NCBI GenBank assembly: GCA_044235645.1
Contig: JBIIHQ010000005.1
Span: forward strand, 214,028-278,027
Direction of reading: 5' to 3'
Source: OMIW01 sp044235645
Lineage (GTDB): Bacteria > Bdellovibrionota_C > UBA2361 > OMIW01
Length of the DNA stretch: 64,000 nucleotides
Positions 1 to 8,027 of the stretch are shown here, in pieces. The position numbers and the translations under genes were made by a program. Each line of letters opens with the position of its first letter. Position 1 is the stretch's first letter. Under the pieces are notes generated by a model. The model was not told the origin of the DNA and made no database searches. It was given only the letters and a program-made list of their open reading frames with translations.

Positions 1-2
1 CC

Positions 3-125
3 TTCGGCCACGTACCGTTCAACGCCGCTCTGCCTGTTGGTCAAACCGCGACGCTTGATGCAAAGCGGGGGGACCTCATCGTAGGGGGGAGGATGATGCG
101 GGTGGGGTTGCGGCGGGTGAAGTAG
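3..125 (+). CDS. LD-carboxypeptidase (S66 family), C-terminal fragment
   Basis: The window opens inside a gene; the first complete codon is at 3 and the frame ends at TAG 123-125. The 40 visible residues contain FGHVPFNAALPVGQTATLDA, which matches the conserved end of S66 LD-carboxypeptidases (LdcA/MccF type; usual form GH-x-x-PN-x-TLPLG followed by a final beta strand). These enzymes cut the L,D bond of murein tetrapeptides during cell-wall recycling. The catalytic residues lie outside the window, so activity cannot be judged. The family call rests on this short tail only. Confidence 0.6.
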   Translation, partial: FGHVPFNAALPVGQTATLDAKRGDLIVGGRMMRVGLRRVK

Positions 126-409
126 GGATGCCACGGGAATGCCCCCAACAGCCTCGCACGTGTGCCTACTCAGATATCACCATTATTCATCGAGGAGCTC
201 TTACTCATTTGTTTCTTAATGACCTCAGGACACTAATTGCCCCGAATTAAGGGCCATATCTCCACCCCGACCCTCTCAAAACCCCATTGAGCCAACCCGC
301 TCCGGCATGGTAGAGAGGTCGCGCGCCGTAAGGCTCTGTATACGACGCTTTGTATCACGCTGCGGGGAGTGTCGGTCTCCCTTCTCCGCACCTCTCGAGG
401 AAAATTGCC

Positions 410-1582
410 ATGCCGCTATCAGTACCCACGGTAACATGCCGATCGATCGTTCCTACCGCCGATGCTGCCACCCGCTTAGGGGGGGGGGAGGTGGCTATCG
501 AGGATTTTGATTGTGTCGAAATTTACTGCGAGTCGGCGAAGCAGCTTACTTTTATGCTCTCTCACGGCTTCGGCTTCCGTCCGATTGGGTACAAAGGCCC
601 TGAGACGGGATGTCGCGATTCGGTTAGCTATGTTCTTCGACAGGGTGCTGTTCAGCTCGTGGTGACGTCGTACCTGACTCCGGCAAGTCCCATCGCACAT
701 TTTGTCGCGACCCACGGCACAGCGGTTCGCGATGTTGCCTATCGAGTGCCTGACTGCGAGGCGGCTTATTACGCGTCGCTCTCGCGGGGCGCGCAGAGTG
801 CGGAGGCTCCGGCCGTGTGGTCTGACGAACACGGGTTTGTAAAGCGGGCTGCGATTCGCACGTACGGCGATACGATTCACTCGTTTGTCGAGCGCTCCTC
901 ATACACCGGCCTTTTCTGGCCTGGTTACGTTCCCTTTTCGACGGCATTCCCGGACGTAGTCGATGTTGCTGAGGCGGGTATTCAACGGATCGACCACGTC
1001 GTCGGGAATGTTGAGCTCGGAAAGATGGATGAGTGGGTTCAATTTTACCAGGATGTGCTTGGCTTCTCTCAGTTCAAACATTTTACTGATACCGATATCT
1101 CGACTGAGTATTCGGCGCTCATGTCAAAGGTGATGTCGGGCGGTTCCGGAAAGATTAAGATGCCGATCAACGAGCCGGCCCAGGGGCGGCGCAAGTCGCA
1201 GATCGAGGAGTATCTCGATTTCAACGGGGGACCGGGGGTTCAGCATATCGCCTTTCAAACCAACGATATACTCGGAGTGGTTGAAAGACTTCGCCAGCGA
1301 GGGGTTCGATTCCTGCGGGTGCCTAAAACGTATTATGACGAAGTGCCCCATCGGGTTGGGGGAATAAAGGAAGATCTCGAGCGGATAGCGGGGCTTGGCG
1401 TTCTGGTTGATCGCGATGAGGACGGCTATTTGCTTCAGATCTTCACGAAGACGATACACGACCGCCCGACACTCTTTTTCGAGATCATCCAGCGCGAGGG
1501 GTCTCAGGGGTTCGGTAAGGGGAACTTTAAGGCACTCTTTGAGGCGATAGAGCGCGAGCAGCAGGCTCGGGGGAATTTGTAG
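410..1582 (+). CDS. hppD: 4-hydroxyphenylpyruvate dioxygenase
   Basis: Fe(II)-dependent oxygenase that turns 4-hydroxyphenylpyruvate into homogentisate in tyrosine breakdown; also the entry to tocopherol or pyomelanin-type products. The protein has 390 residues, slightly longer than usual. The iron ligands are visible as H196 (RIDHVVG), H279 (GVQHIAF) and E358 (FFEIIQR), and the usual C-terminal helix follows. I chose ATG 410 because GAGG at 397-400 sits 9 nt upstream; an earlier TTG at 350 has no such site. Residues 24-27 are encoded by a run of ten G (479-488) just before the first conserved strand, so a slip there would abolish expression. No homogentisate dioxygenase is seen nearby; the gene appears to stand alone. 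Confidence 0.93.
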   Translation: MPLSVPTVTCRSIVPTADAATRLGGGEVAIEDFDCVEIYCESAKQLTFMLSHGFGFRPIGYKGPETGCRDSVSYVLRQGAVQLVVTSYLTPASPIAHFVATHGTAVRDVAYRVPDCEAAYYASLSRGAQSAEAPAVWSDEHGFVKRAAIRTYGDTIHSFVERSSYTGLFWPGYVPFSTAFPDVVDVAEAGIQRIDHVVGNVELGKMDEWVQFYQDVLGFSQFKHFTDTDISTEYSALMSKVMSGGSGKIKMPINEPAQGRRKSQIEEYLDFNGGPGVQHIAFQTNDILGVVERLRQRGVRFLRVPKTYYDEVPHRVGGIKEDLERIAGLGVLVDRDEDGYLLQIFTKTIHDRPTLFFEIIQREGSQGFGKGNFKALFEAIEREQQARGNL

Positions 1583-1678
1583 AACACAAATCGGGGGTCG
1601 GGCGATTACTCGTGGCATGGTACTATGGGGACGTTGGTTCCCCCTTGATAACCGCCACGCCTCGACCCTCATGCCTGT

Positions 1679-2677
1679 ATGACTGCGAACGAATCCTTCA
1701 CCACTCTCCCTCCTTTCAGGGCGGGGGGGGCCCCGGCATCACTCTCAATCGTCTGTCCCTGCTATAACGAGGAGGAAGTTCTCGCGGAGCTCCACCGTCG
1801 TCTTGTGGCAGTTATCGCCATCTGTGGCATCCCGACTGTTGAGGTCCTCCTCGTCGACGATGGGAGCCGGGATGCAACGTGGTCGATGATTCAGCAGCTT
1901 GCGGAGCGAGACTCACGAATACGGGCGATCAAACTATCGCGCAATTTCGGTCATCAACTCGCCCTCACCTGTGGTCTGGATCGATGCCAGGGGGATGTGG
2001 TGCTGATTATTGATGCCGATCTGCAGGACCCACCCGAGCTGCTTATGCCGATGCTTGAGAAGATGCGGGAGGGGTTTGATGTCGTCTACGGGGTGCGGCG
2101 TCGTCGTGAAGGAGAGTCTCCGTCCAAGCGATTCTTTGCGTACGCGTTTTATCGGATACTCAGTAGAGTCACCGGCGTCGCTATTCCCGCCGATACGGGC
2201 GATTTCAGGCTGGTGAGCCGTCGCGCCCTCAATACGCTGCTCCAGCTTCGGGAGCGTCACCGTTTTGTGCGCGGGATGGTACCGTGGATTGGATATAAGC
2301 AGGCACCTCTCGTCTACGATCGGCCGCAACGATTTGCGGGGGAGACAAAGTACCCGTTCCGTAAGTCGCTCAAGCTCGCATTCGATGCGATAACCTCGTT
2401 CTCAACTCACCCTTTACGCCTTGCATCATATCTTGGGCTGGGCGTATCGGGATTCGCGTTTCTCTACATCGTGGTGGTTGTGGTGCTAAAGCTGTGTGGC
2501 ATTAACTTCCCGGGGTATACCTCCTTGATGGCTTCGATACTTCTCCTTGGAGGGGTACAGCTCGTCGTTCTTGGGATTGTGGGCGAGTACGTGGGGCGTA
2601 TCTTCGAGCAAGGACAGAATAGGCCCCTCTATATCATTGATGATGAAGTGTATCAGCCAGTTCATAAAGAAAAATGA
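1679..2677 (+). CDS. Family 2 glycosyltransferase, polyprenyl-phosphate type (GtrB/DPM1-like)
   Basis: Likely moves a sugar from a nucleotide donor to a polyprenyl phosphate at the inner membrane. The 332-residue protein opens with the GT2 fold (SIVCPCYNEEE, then VLLVDDGSRD) and carries the DADLQDPPE metal-binding segment near residue 105. GDFRLVSR and RFVRGMVPWIGY are typical of the GtrB/YfdH/ArnC branch. Two hydrophobic segments near residues 240-265 and 275-300 end in the conserved GEYVGRIFEQ. The next gene (FAD oxidoreductase) follows after 46 nt on the same strand, so the two are probably co-transcribed and may act in glycan or glycolipid synthesis. The sugar cannot be told from sequence. 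Confidence 0.88.
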   Translation: MTANESFTTLPPFRAGGAPASLSIVCPCYNEEEVLAELHRRLVAVIAICGIPTVEVLLVDDGSRDATWSMIQQLAERDSRIRAIKLSRNFGHQLALTCGLDRCQGDVVLIIDADLQDPPELLMPMLEKMREGFDVVYGVRRRREGESPSKRFFAYAFYRILSRVTGVAIPADTGDFRLVSRRALNTLLQLRERHRFVRGMVPWIGYKQAPLVYDRPQRFAGETKYPFRKSLKLAFDAITSFSTHPLRLASYLGLGVSGFAFLYIVVVVVLKLCGINFPGYTSLMASILLLGGVQLVVLGIVGEYVGRIFEQGQNRPLYIIDDEVYQPVHKEK

Positions 2678-2723
2678 GTGATACTCAAAGAGAAGATGAA
2701 GAGAGGGGCCAACGGTTCGAACC

Positions 2724-4043
2724 ATGACGAAACAGATTGCAATTATCGGGGGTGGCTACGGGGGATTATCGGCGGCGTACGATCTCGCTCGGAGCGGTTT
2801 TTTAGTGACAATTTTTGAGTCGGAGCCCAGTTTGGGGGGGCTCGCGGGAAGCTTTGAACTCTCCTCCGGGGTGTGGCTCGAAAAGTTTTATCACCACTGG
2901 TTTTCGAGTGATCGGGCGATTATGGACTGGTTACGAGAGATTGGGGCAGGGGATCTTATCGAGGAAAAGGCGTCACAAACGGGGCTCTATTACGCACATT
3001 CAATATTTCGGCTCTCTAGTCCGTTCGACCTTCTCTCATTTTCTCCGTTACCTCTCATCGACCGGATTCGCACCGGTCTTATGGTCCTGGCAGCCCGTCG
3101 GGTACGGGATTGGCGTACTCTCGAGCAAGAGAGCGCCGAGGAGTGGATTTGTCGTCTTGCGGGCCGGCGCAGCTTTGAGGTGATCTGGCACCCCCTTCTT
3201 GAAGGGAAATTCGGCGCAGTGTGGCGCGATGTTGCAGCGGTGTGGTTTTGGAACAAGATGAAGCTGCGAGGAGGAAGCCGTGGTAAGGGAGCAAAAGAGA
3301 CGCTCTTTTATCTGCAGGGGGGTTTTCGGGCGGCGCTGGAGCGAATTGAGGCCACGCTACGGGCGCACGGAGTCGCGATCCATTGTGGGGAATCGGTTGC
3401 CCAGATAGAGCGGAAAGAGGGGGGAGGTATCGAAGTTGTCACCGCTCGTGGTGTGCGCCGTTTCGATGCGGCGCTCGTCACCACTCCGCTGCCGGTATTT
3501 CTCTCGATGGTGCCTTCACTCCCCGAAGAGTATCGCTCACGGTGCGCGCAGATTCCATTTCTCGGTAATGTGTGTCTGGTTCTTCGACTACGGCGTAGCC
3601 TCTCCTCAACCTACTGGCTGAACGTCGCTGATGTCGCATTCCCCTTTGTTGGGGTTATTGAGCATACTAATTTTGATAGTCCCGAGAAGTACGGCGGAGA
3701 ACACATCGCCTACCTGTCCAAGTATCTCCCGACGACTGATCCCCTCTATAGCATGGGAGATCAGGAACTGGTCGAATACACCATGCCGCATCTCCAACGA
3801 CTATTTCCTGAGTTTTCCGCCGATTGGATCATCGGCTCTTCGGTATGGCGAGCGCAATACAGCCAGCCGGTTGTCGTCAAAAACTACTCGTCGTTGATCC
3901 CGGCGTCCCGCTCCCCGATTGAGGGCATCTGGCTCTCGACGATGGCGCAGATCTACCCGGAGGATCGAGGAACGAACTACGCTGTCCAGTATGGAAGGCG
4001 GGTTGCGGCGGAGATGGCATCGTATCTGAGCGCGACCTCGTGA
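2724..4043 (+). CDS. FAD/NAD(P)-dependent oxidoreductase (protoporphyrinogen-oxidase/amine-oxidase-like)
   Basis: 439 residues. The N-terminus has a Rossmann FAD motif (AIIGGGYGGLSAAYDLA, residues 6-22) followed by FESEPSLGGLAG, the usual second dinucleotide contact. The C-terminal part has GIWLSTMAQIYPEDRGTNYA, typical of flavin amine-oxidase-like desaturases and isomerases. Members of this branch are often found beside polyprenyl-phosphate glycosyltransferases in surface glycan clusters, and here the gene follows one closely. A purine-rich AGAGAGG lies just upstream of ATG 2724. No substrate can be named; HemG-like activity is possible but not favoured by the context. Confidence 0.82.
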   Translation: MTKQIAIIGGGYGGLSAAYDLARSGFLVTIFESEPSLGGLAGSFELSSGVWLEKFYHHWFSSDRAIMDWLREIGAGDLIEEKASQTGLYYAHSIFRLSSPFDLLSFSPLPLIDRIRTGLMVLAARRVRDWRTLEQESAEEWICRLAGRRSFEVIWHPLLEGKFGAVWRDVAAVWFWNKMKLRGGSRGKGAKETLFYLQGGFRAALERIEATLRAHGVAIHCGESVAQIERKEGGGIEVVTARGVRRFDAALVTTPLPVFLSMVPSLPEEYRSRCAQIPFLGNVCLVLRLRRSLSSTYWLNVADVAFPFVGVIEHTNFDSPEKYGGEHIAYLSKYLPTTDPLYSMGDQELVEYTMPHLQRLFPEFSADWIIGSSVWRAQYSQPVVVKNYSSLIPASRSPIEGIWLSTMAQIYPEDRGTNYAVQYGRRVAAEMASYLSATS

Positions 4044-4175
4044 GCATTCGCTCAGATTGCCAGCCTGCCAAATCTGCGCGATCACATCTCTGATTAGATG
4101 TGGGCAGCTGTGTTAAGGCTGGGTAAAGATAGCCGCTAAGATTTGATTATTGCATCCGATTGCCCGATCGAAGCT

Positions 4176-5327
4176 TCATCGCTCCGGCGCTTTTCGATAT
4201 ACCATCTGATACACCTGCACCATCCGCGAGCGGAAGAGAGCCGCGCACGACATCAGATAAAAGTGCCACATCCGCTGAAACCGTTCGTCGTACCGCGTAT
4301 CGAGCGTTGACCACCGAGCGGCAATGTTGTTGTCCCAAGCCATTAAGGTCTTATCGTAGCTGTCACCAAGATTATCGAGATGTTCGAGGATGAATGACGA
4401 GCGGGCGGGAGTGACCAACTCAGGCAGCGTGGGCAGATAGCCGTTCGGGAATATGTACCGCAAAATCCAGAGAAGGAATTCATCAACACGGGGGGATGAA
4501 TAGCGCGTCACCGTTTCAGACGAGATCGCCTGCAGAGCAAAGATTCCATCGGATTCGAGTGCGCGATAAACCGCACCATAGAACGCTCCGAGATTTTTTC
4601 TTCCCACTGCTTCGACCATCTCTATCGAGACGACTCTATCGAAGGTACCGACTGGTTCGCGATAATCCTGCTCAAGGATTGTGACTGGTAGACCTGCGCA
4701 CCGCTTTCGTGCATACACTGCTTGCTCGCGGGAGATGGTGACCCCCGTTACCGTCACTCCATACTCGCGCGCGGCAAACTCCGCGAAGTTACCCCAGCCG
4801 CAGCCTATATCGAGGACCGTCATCCCCACCTTGAGCTCAAGCTTTTGGCAGAGGAGTTCAAGCTTGGCTCGCTGAGCTTCTTCGAGGTTCTTTGCGCCTC
4901 GCCAGACCCCGCACGTATAAGTCATGGAGCGATCCAGCATCGCCTCAAAGAGGTCATTCCCGAGGTCATAGTGGCGGTGAGCAACCTGAAGCCCCCGTAT
5001 GCCGTGCTGAAGATTAGCGAGACGAGACGCAGCCAGATAGCGAAGGAGCCGGAGGTGTCGGGCGATCTTTCGAGGGAGAGGTAGCTCTCCTCCCGGATCA
5101 TTCTGAGCCGTAAAGAGGGCGACCATTGTCTCGTCCAGTCGAGGTGTTGACCAGCGACCTTCCATATAGGCATCACCGAGAAGGTCGATACCCTCTCGGG
5201 CGATCGCCTCTATCTCTGAGAGTGGGGTGATGGCGACGAGCGACGATGTGGCGGGAGATGAGTAAGAGTGAGGGGATGCAGAGTCGGGAGCGAGAGCGGT
5301 CGAGCCGTGAGAGAGGTAGTCGGTCAT
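4176..5327 (-). CDS. Cyclopropane-fatty-acyl-phospholipid synthase family methyltransferase
   Basis: SAM-dependent enzyme acting on unsaturated acyl chains of membrane phospholipids. The SAM motif VLDIGCGWGN is at residues 171-180, and GVTIS, EMVEAVG and the C-terminal RMWHFYL...F segment are family hallmarks; HYDLGNDLF precedes them. I use ATG 5327 (383 residues, MTDYL) because AAAGGAG lies 4-8 nt upstream on the minus strand; the start 7 codons earlier has no such site. The gene faces the same way as the SDR, FAD and DUF1365 genes at 6.9-10.2 kb, with which such methyltransferases usually form one cluster; two plus-strand genes now separate them. The product could be a cyclopropane, methylated or furan fatty acid. 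Confidence 0.9.
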   Translation of the reverse strand: MTDYLSHGSTALAPDSASPHSYSSPATSSLVAITPLSEIEAIAREGIDLLGDAYMEGRWSTPRLDETMVALFTAQNDPGGELPLPRKIARHLRLLRYLAASRLANLQHGIRGLQVAHRHYDLGNDLFEAMLDRSMTYTCGVWRGAKNLEEAQRAKLELLCQKLELKVGMTVLDIGCGWGNFAEFAAREYGVTVTGVTISREQAVYARKRCAGLPVTILEQDYREPVGTFDRVVSIEMVEAVGRKNLGAFYGAVYRALESDGIFALQAISSETVTRYSSPRVDEFLLWILRYIFPNGYLPTLPELVTPARSSFILEHLDNLGDSYDKTLMAWDNNIAARWSTLDTRYDERFQRMWHFYLMSCAALFRSRMVQVYQMVYRKAPER

Positions 5328-5760
5328 GGTTCTCCTTTGACGATACAAATGTTCCGGGCGAGGAGGTCGGTTTCGAGTATAGACAAAATTCTTCGAGGGT
5401 AGCTAGGGGGAGGGGAAAGGCTGGCAGTAAGGTCAAGGGAGTTTTTTCTGAATGTCAATAGGGATTTGGGTTGTCTCCCCGGTATTTAGTTGAACGGGGA
5501 GCGATTGTCGTGTACTATGATGGTAGTTTACTGCTGCTCGGTGAACTCGTTCATTCGGATAACGCTCGCAGGTAATTAGGTCAAAAGGTAGTTCGGAATA
5601 GATTTGCCGAACGCTCATTGGCCAAGCGCCGTCAGTCATGTTCCAGTCGAGTTTTTAGGCCTCAGTATTCGGAAAAATCGGGTGTTCATGGCACGCTGCC
5701 GGGTTGGTACGAGCCATTCGCACATTCTAGCAAGTAGTAGTCTCTCAGAGGCCTAATAGT
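5328..5760. promoter_or_regulatory. Intergenic region between divergent genes; long leader before the RNA-binding protein gene
   Basis: This 433-base stretch holds no convincing gene. On the minus strand a TATACT box lies about 50 bases upstream of the methyltransferase start and could be its -10 element, though I cannot find a matching -35. A short inverted repeat (GTTCGG at 5591-5596, CCGAAC at 5607-5612) lies in the middle. The 3' portion is probably the untranslated leader of the RNA-binding protein gene at 5761. Confidence 0.4.
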
Positions 5761-6177
5761 ATGAAAAAATTGTATGTTGGAGGATTAGATTTCTCCATCA
5801 CCGACGCAGAACTTCGTCAACTTTTCGAAGAGTTCTCTCCTGTCCTGTCGTGCGCGGTTATCCGTGATCGTGACACGGGGGAATCCCGTGGTTTCGGATT
5901 TGTCGAGCTCGAAGATGAACAGGCCGATTCGGCCATCAGCGCTCTCGATGGAACAGAGTTCGCTGGCAGCCAGATCAAGGTGAACGAGGCCCGTCCGAAG
6001 CGCGATTTCGGCGACCGTCCTCCTCGCGATAATCGTGGTGGTGGGTACCGCTCGGGTGGCGGCGGTGGTGGTGGCGGCTATCGTTCGGGTGGCGGCTACG
6101 GCGGTCGGTCGGATGGCCCACGTCGCTCCGGCGGCGGTGGGGGTTACGGCGGCGGCGGACGTGGTGGTTCGTACTAA
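5761..6177 (+). CDS. Glycine-rich RNA-binding protein with one RRM domain
   Basis: 138 residues. One RRM occupies residues 1-80, with RNP2 LYVGGL (4-9) and RNP1 RGFGFVEL (43-50). A tail from residue 92 is made almost entirely of Gly, Arg, Ser and Tyr (GGGYRSGGG, GGYGG). This is the Rbp/GRP type found in cyanobacteria and many Gram-negative bacteria, often cold-induced and thought to bind RNA in the cytoplasm. The RGG/YGG tail is the kind that drives RNA-dependent condensation in other proteins; that is inference here. The gene is single, has a long upstream region and ends in a strong terminator. Confidence 0.93.
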   Translation: MKKLYVGGLDFSITDAELRQLFEEFSPVLSCAVIRDRDTGESRGFGFVELEDEQADSAISALDGTEFAGSQIKVNEARPKRDFGDRPPRDNRGGGYRSGGGGGGGGYRSGGGYGGRSDGPRRSGGGGGYGGGGRGGSY

Positions 6178-6235
6178 GGGGTAAGCCCTTAGGAACCGCA
6201 ACCTGACCAGTCGGGTTTGCCACACAGAGTGTGAG

Positions 6236-6271
6236 AAAGGGGGGGGGTGAAATCGGCTCCTCCCCTTTTTT
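6236..6271 (+). terminator. Rho-independent terminator after the RNA-binding protein gene
   Basis: A stem made of AAAGGGG plus further G bases pairs with TCCTCCCCTTT across a loop of about nine bases, followed by a run of T. It lies 58 bases after the stop codon. Confidence 0.85.
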
Positions 6272-6306
6272 GTTTCAAATTGTGAAGATTGAAGCGGGAA
6301 TAAAGG

Positions 6307-6762
6307 ATGAAAAGATTTGCTAATCGATTTCTCATTTCGCTGGTGGTAGTAGCGAGTGCTGGGGTTGGGCCCGTTGTCGCTGAAAGTGTGGACCCCACTC
6401 CGACGGTTTCTCCAACTGCGACTGCACAGCCCAAAGGTCCACTCTGTCCAACGACGCAGGCTTGCGTTTCTCAGCAGGTCCCTCAGGTCTTACAGTCGTG
6501 CTTCGCGGCAGACCCATCGTGTACTTTGAAGAGTTCCGATAGATTCGCACTCACTGCGGAAGACCTCGCGAACAGAGCGATAGATGCTCGGAATTGTACG
6601 GATTCCAAGTTCCTGACCTCGAAGAAGAAGTGTAACGTCTGTTACCAAAGGGCGAAGAAACCGTTGAGCGTTCGTGCCGCGGGCTTTCTTTTTCGGGGAC
6701 TGGTTGCTCAGGCGGTAAAAGTAGTTGAGGCCAAAAGAGTCGAGGCGTGTTCTGGTTTATAA
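6307..6762 (+). CDS. Small secreted Cys-rich protein, unknown
   Basis: 151 residues with a clear signal peptide (MKRF, then a hydrophobic core, cleavage near VVA at residue 25). A short Pro/Thr stretch (PTPTVSPTATAQP) follows, then a mature region with eight Cys, which suggests four disulphides in the periplasm or outside. I recognise no family. The Pro/Thr stretch is a miniature of the linkers in the two large secreted proteins at 10.4-12.9 and 21.1-24.1 kb, so the three may reach the same location. It interrupts the minus-strand lipid-modification cluster together with the RRM gene. Confidence 0.7.
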   Translation: MKRFANRFLISLVVVASAGVGPVVAESVDPTPTVSPTATAQPKGPLCPTTQACVSQQVPQVLQSCFAADPSCTLKSSDRFALTAEDLANRAIDARNCTDSKFLTSKKKCNVCYQRAKKPLSVRAAGFLFRGLVAQAVKVVEAKRVEACSGL

Positions 6763-6926
6763 ATTAAGAAGGCGTCCAATATCGTAGAAGAAACTCCGCC
6801 TCCAGCCACTATGTGAGGTGAAAGGGCGGAGGAGAGTTGAACAACGAAAGAGCGGGGAAACGAAAAGGAAGAATAGGAGAAAAATAGGGAAAAAGAGGTG
6901 GAGCGGGTCAGCTTTTCACACGTTCA

Positions 6927-8027
6927 TCATCCCTCAAACCGACCACCAGTTAGTAGTCGCAACGTTCCTGCCCGCCACCGCTCAATCCAACTTCGTTTCC
7001 GATAAGTACCTTTCGGCTCAACCAGTGGCAGAAGCGGAAAAGCGCTCACCCGACGCGCAATCAATATGAGGGCATGCCACGATATTCGCGTCATCGTCAG
7101 CCATCCCGTCCCAGGAACGGCCACAAGAGTGGTGATAAGCGATCGCGGGGTGAGGGGGCGCAGGGAGCCGGTTATACCGGCCGCGAACGAGGGAAGTGAA
7201 AAATTCGTCGACGGAGAAGCTATCGTTGAGAGAGCATCCTCCAACTCCGCATCTGGTCCGGAGCTATGAAACAGCTCCACCGTTATGGAGAGGTTATTAA
7301 AGGCGGGGTGTGCAGTTCGGGGTGACAGATTACATTTCGTCACTAGTGGCCTGAAGCCGGCTCGCACACAATCTGACGAGCCATTCTCATCCTCTCCACC
7401 GGTCTCCTTTTCGTCCCGCCGAGTAATCGTTACCCGATACATCCCGGTCCGGTCGAGAAAAGGTGATACACAAAACATTTTGGGAAAAACAAACCGTGAT
7501 TCCTCTTGAGGCGCTTCCCCGTTGTTGTGGCTATTCACCGCACGCCGCCATGCGAAGTATCGGTGCGTCTGTCCGAACGTGTTGTGCACTTCACACACGA
7601 TCTGATCAACGATACCGTCCCGCTCGACGAGGTAAAAATTCACGGGATTAAACGCGTAGCCAAGTATCCGTGGGGTTGTCAAAAGAACGATCCGCGCTCC
7701 ATCAACGCACCCACCCTGTTGCTCGAGAAAGGTGATGAGCCGTTTGCGGAGCGGCCCGAGAGATGAAGTGGTCGACTGAGCGCACTCGTTATCTTTCTCG
7801 TGCATAAAATCGCGATCCCGAACCGAGAGAAGCGCGATGGTATTTATGCCAAAGAGGAGGGGATACCGAGGCGGAACGGTACCCTCAGAAAGATCAAACG
7901 CGAGCATCATCAGCGGATACGCGAATGAGTGATCCAGTTCGCGGCGCCGGTGATGCCAGACAGTACCCCTGAAGAGCTGGTGACCAGTCCTCAAGTAATC
8001 GCCCGTATCGGTAGACCCTGGCCCCAC
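6927..8027 (-). CDS. DUF1365 family protein
   Basis: 366 residues. The start of the domain, GTVWHHRRRELDHSFAYPLMM, and later LGYAFNPVNFYL and VCEVHNTFGQTHRY, are the signature blocks of DUF1365. The function is unproven, but the family sits beside SDR, FAD amine-oxidase and cyclopropane-synthase genes in many bacteria, where a role in fatty-acid modification is suspected. Translation probably starts at GTG 8027, directly after the TGA of the FAD gene (8028-8030); the AAGGAGG that serves it is inside the last codons of that gene, so the two are translationally coupled. The region after residue 300 is basic and poorly conserved. Confidence 0.88.
   Translation of the reverse strand: MGPGSTDTGDYLRTGHQLFRGTVWHHRRRELDHSFAYPLMMLAFDLSEGTVPPRYPLLFGINTIALLSVRDRDFMHEKDNECAQSTTSSLGPLRKRLITFLEQQGGCVDGARIVLLTTPRILGYAFNPVNFYLVERDGIVDQIVCEVHNTFGQTHRYFAWRRAVNSHNNGEAPQEESRFVFPKMFCVSPFLDRTGMYRVTITRRDEKETGGEDENGSSDCVRAGFRPLVTKCNLSPRTAHPAFNNLSITVELFHSSGPDAELEDALSTIASPSTNFSLPSFAAGITGSLRPLTPRSLITTLVAVPGTGWLTMTRISWHALILIARRVSAFPLLPLVEPKGTYRKRSWIERWRAGTLRLLTGGRFEG

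Noticed and set aside
350..409. Upstream extension of hppD from a TTG
   Set aside because: No ribosome site; ATG 410 with GAGG nine bases upstream fits better.
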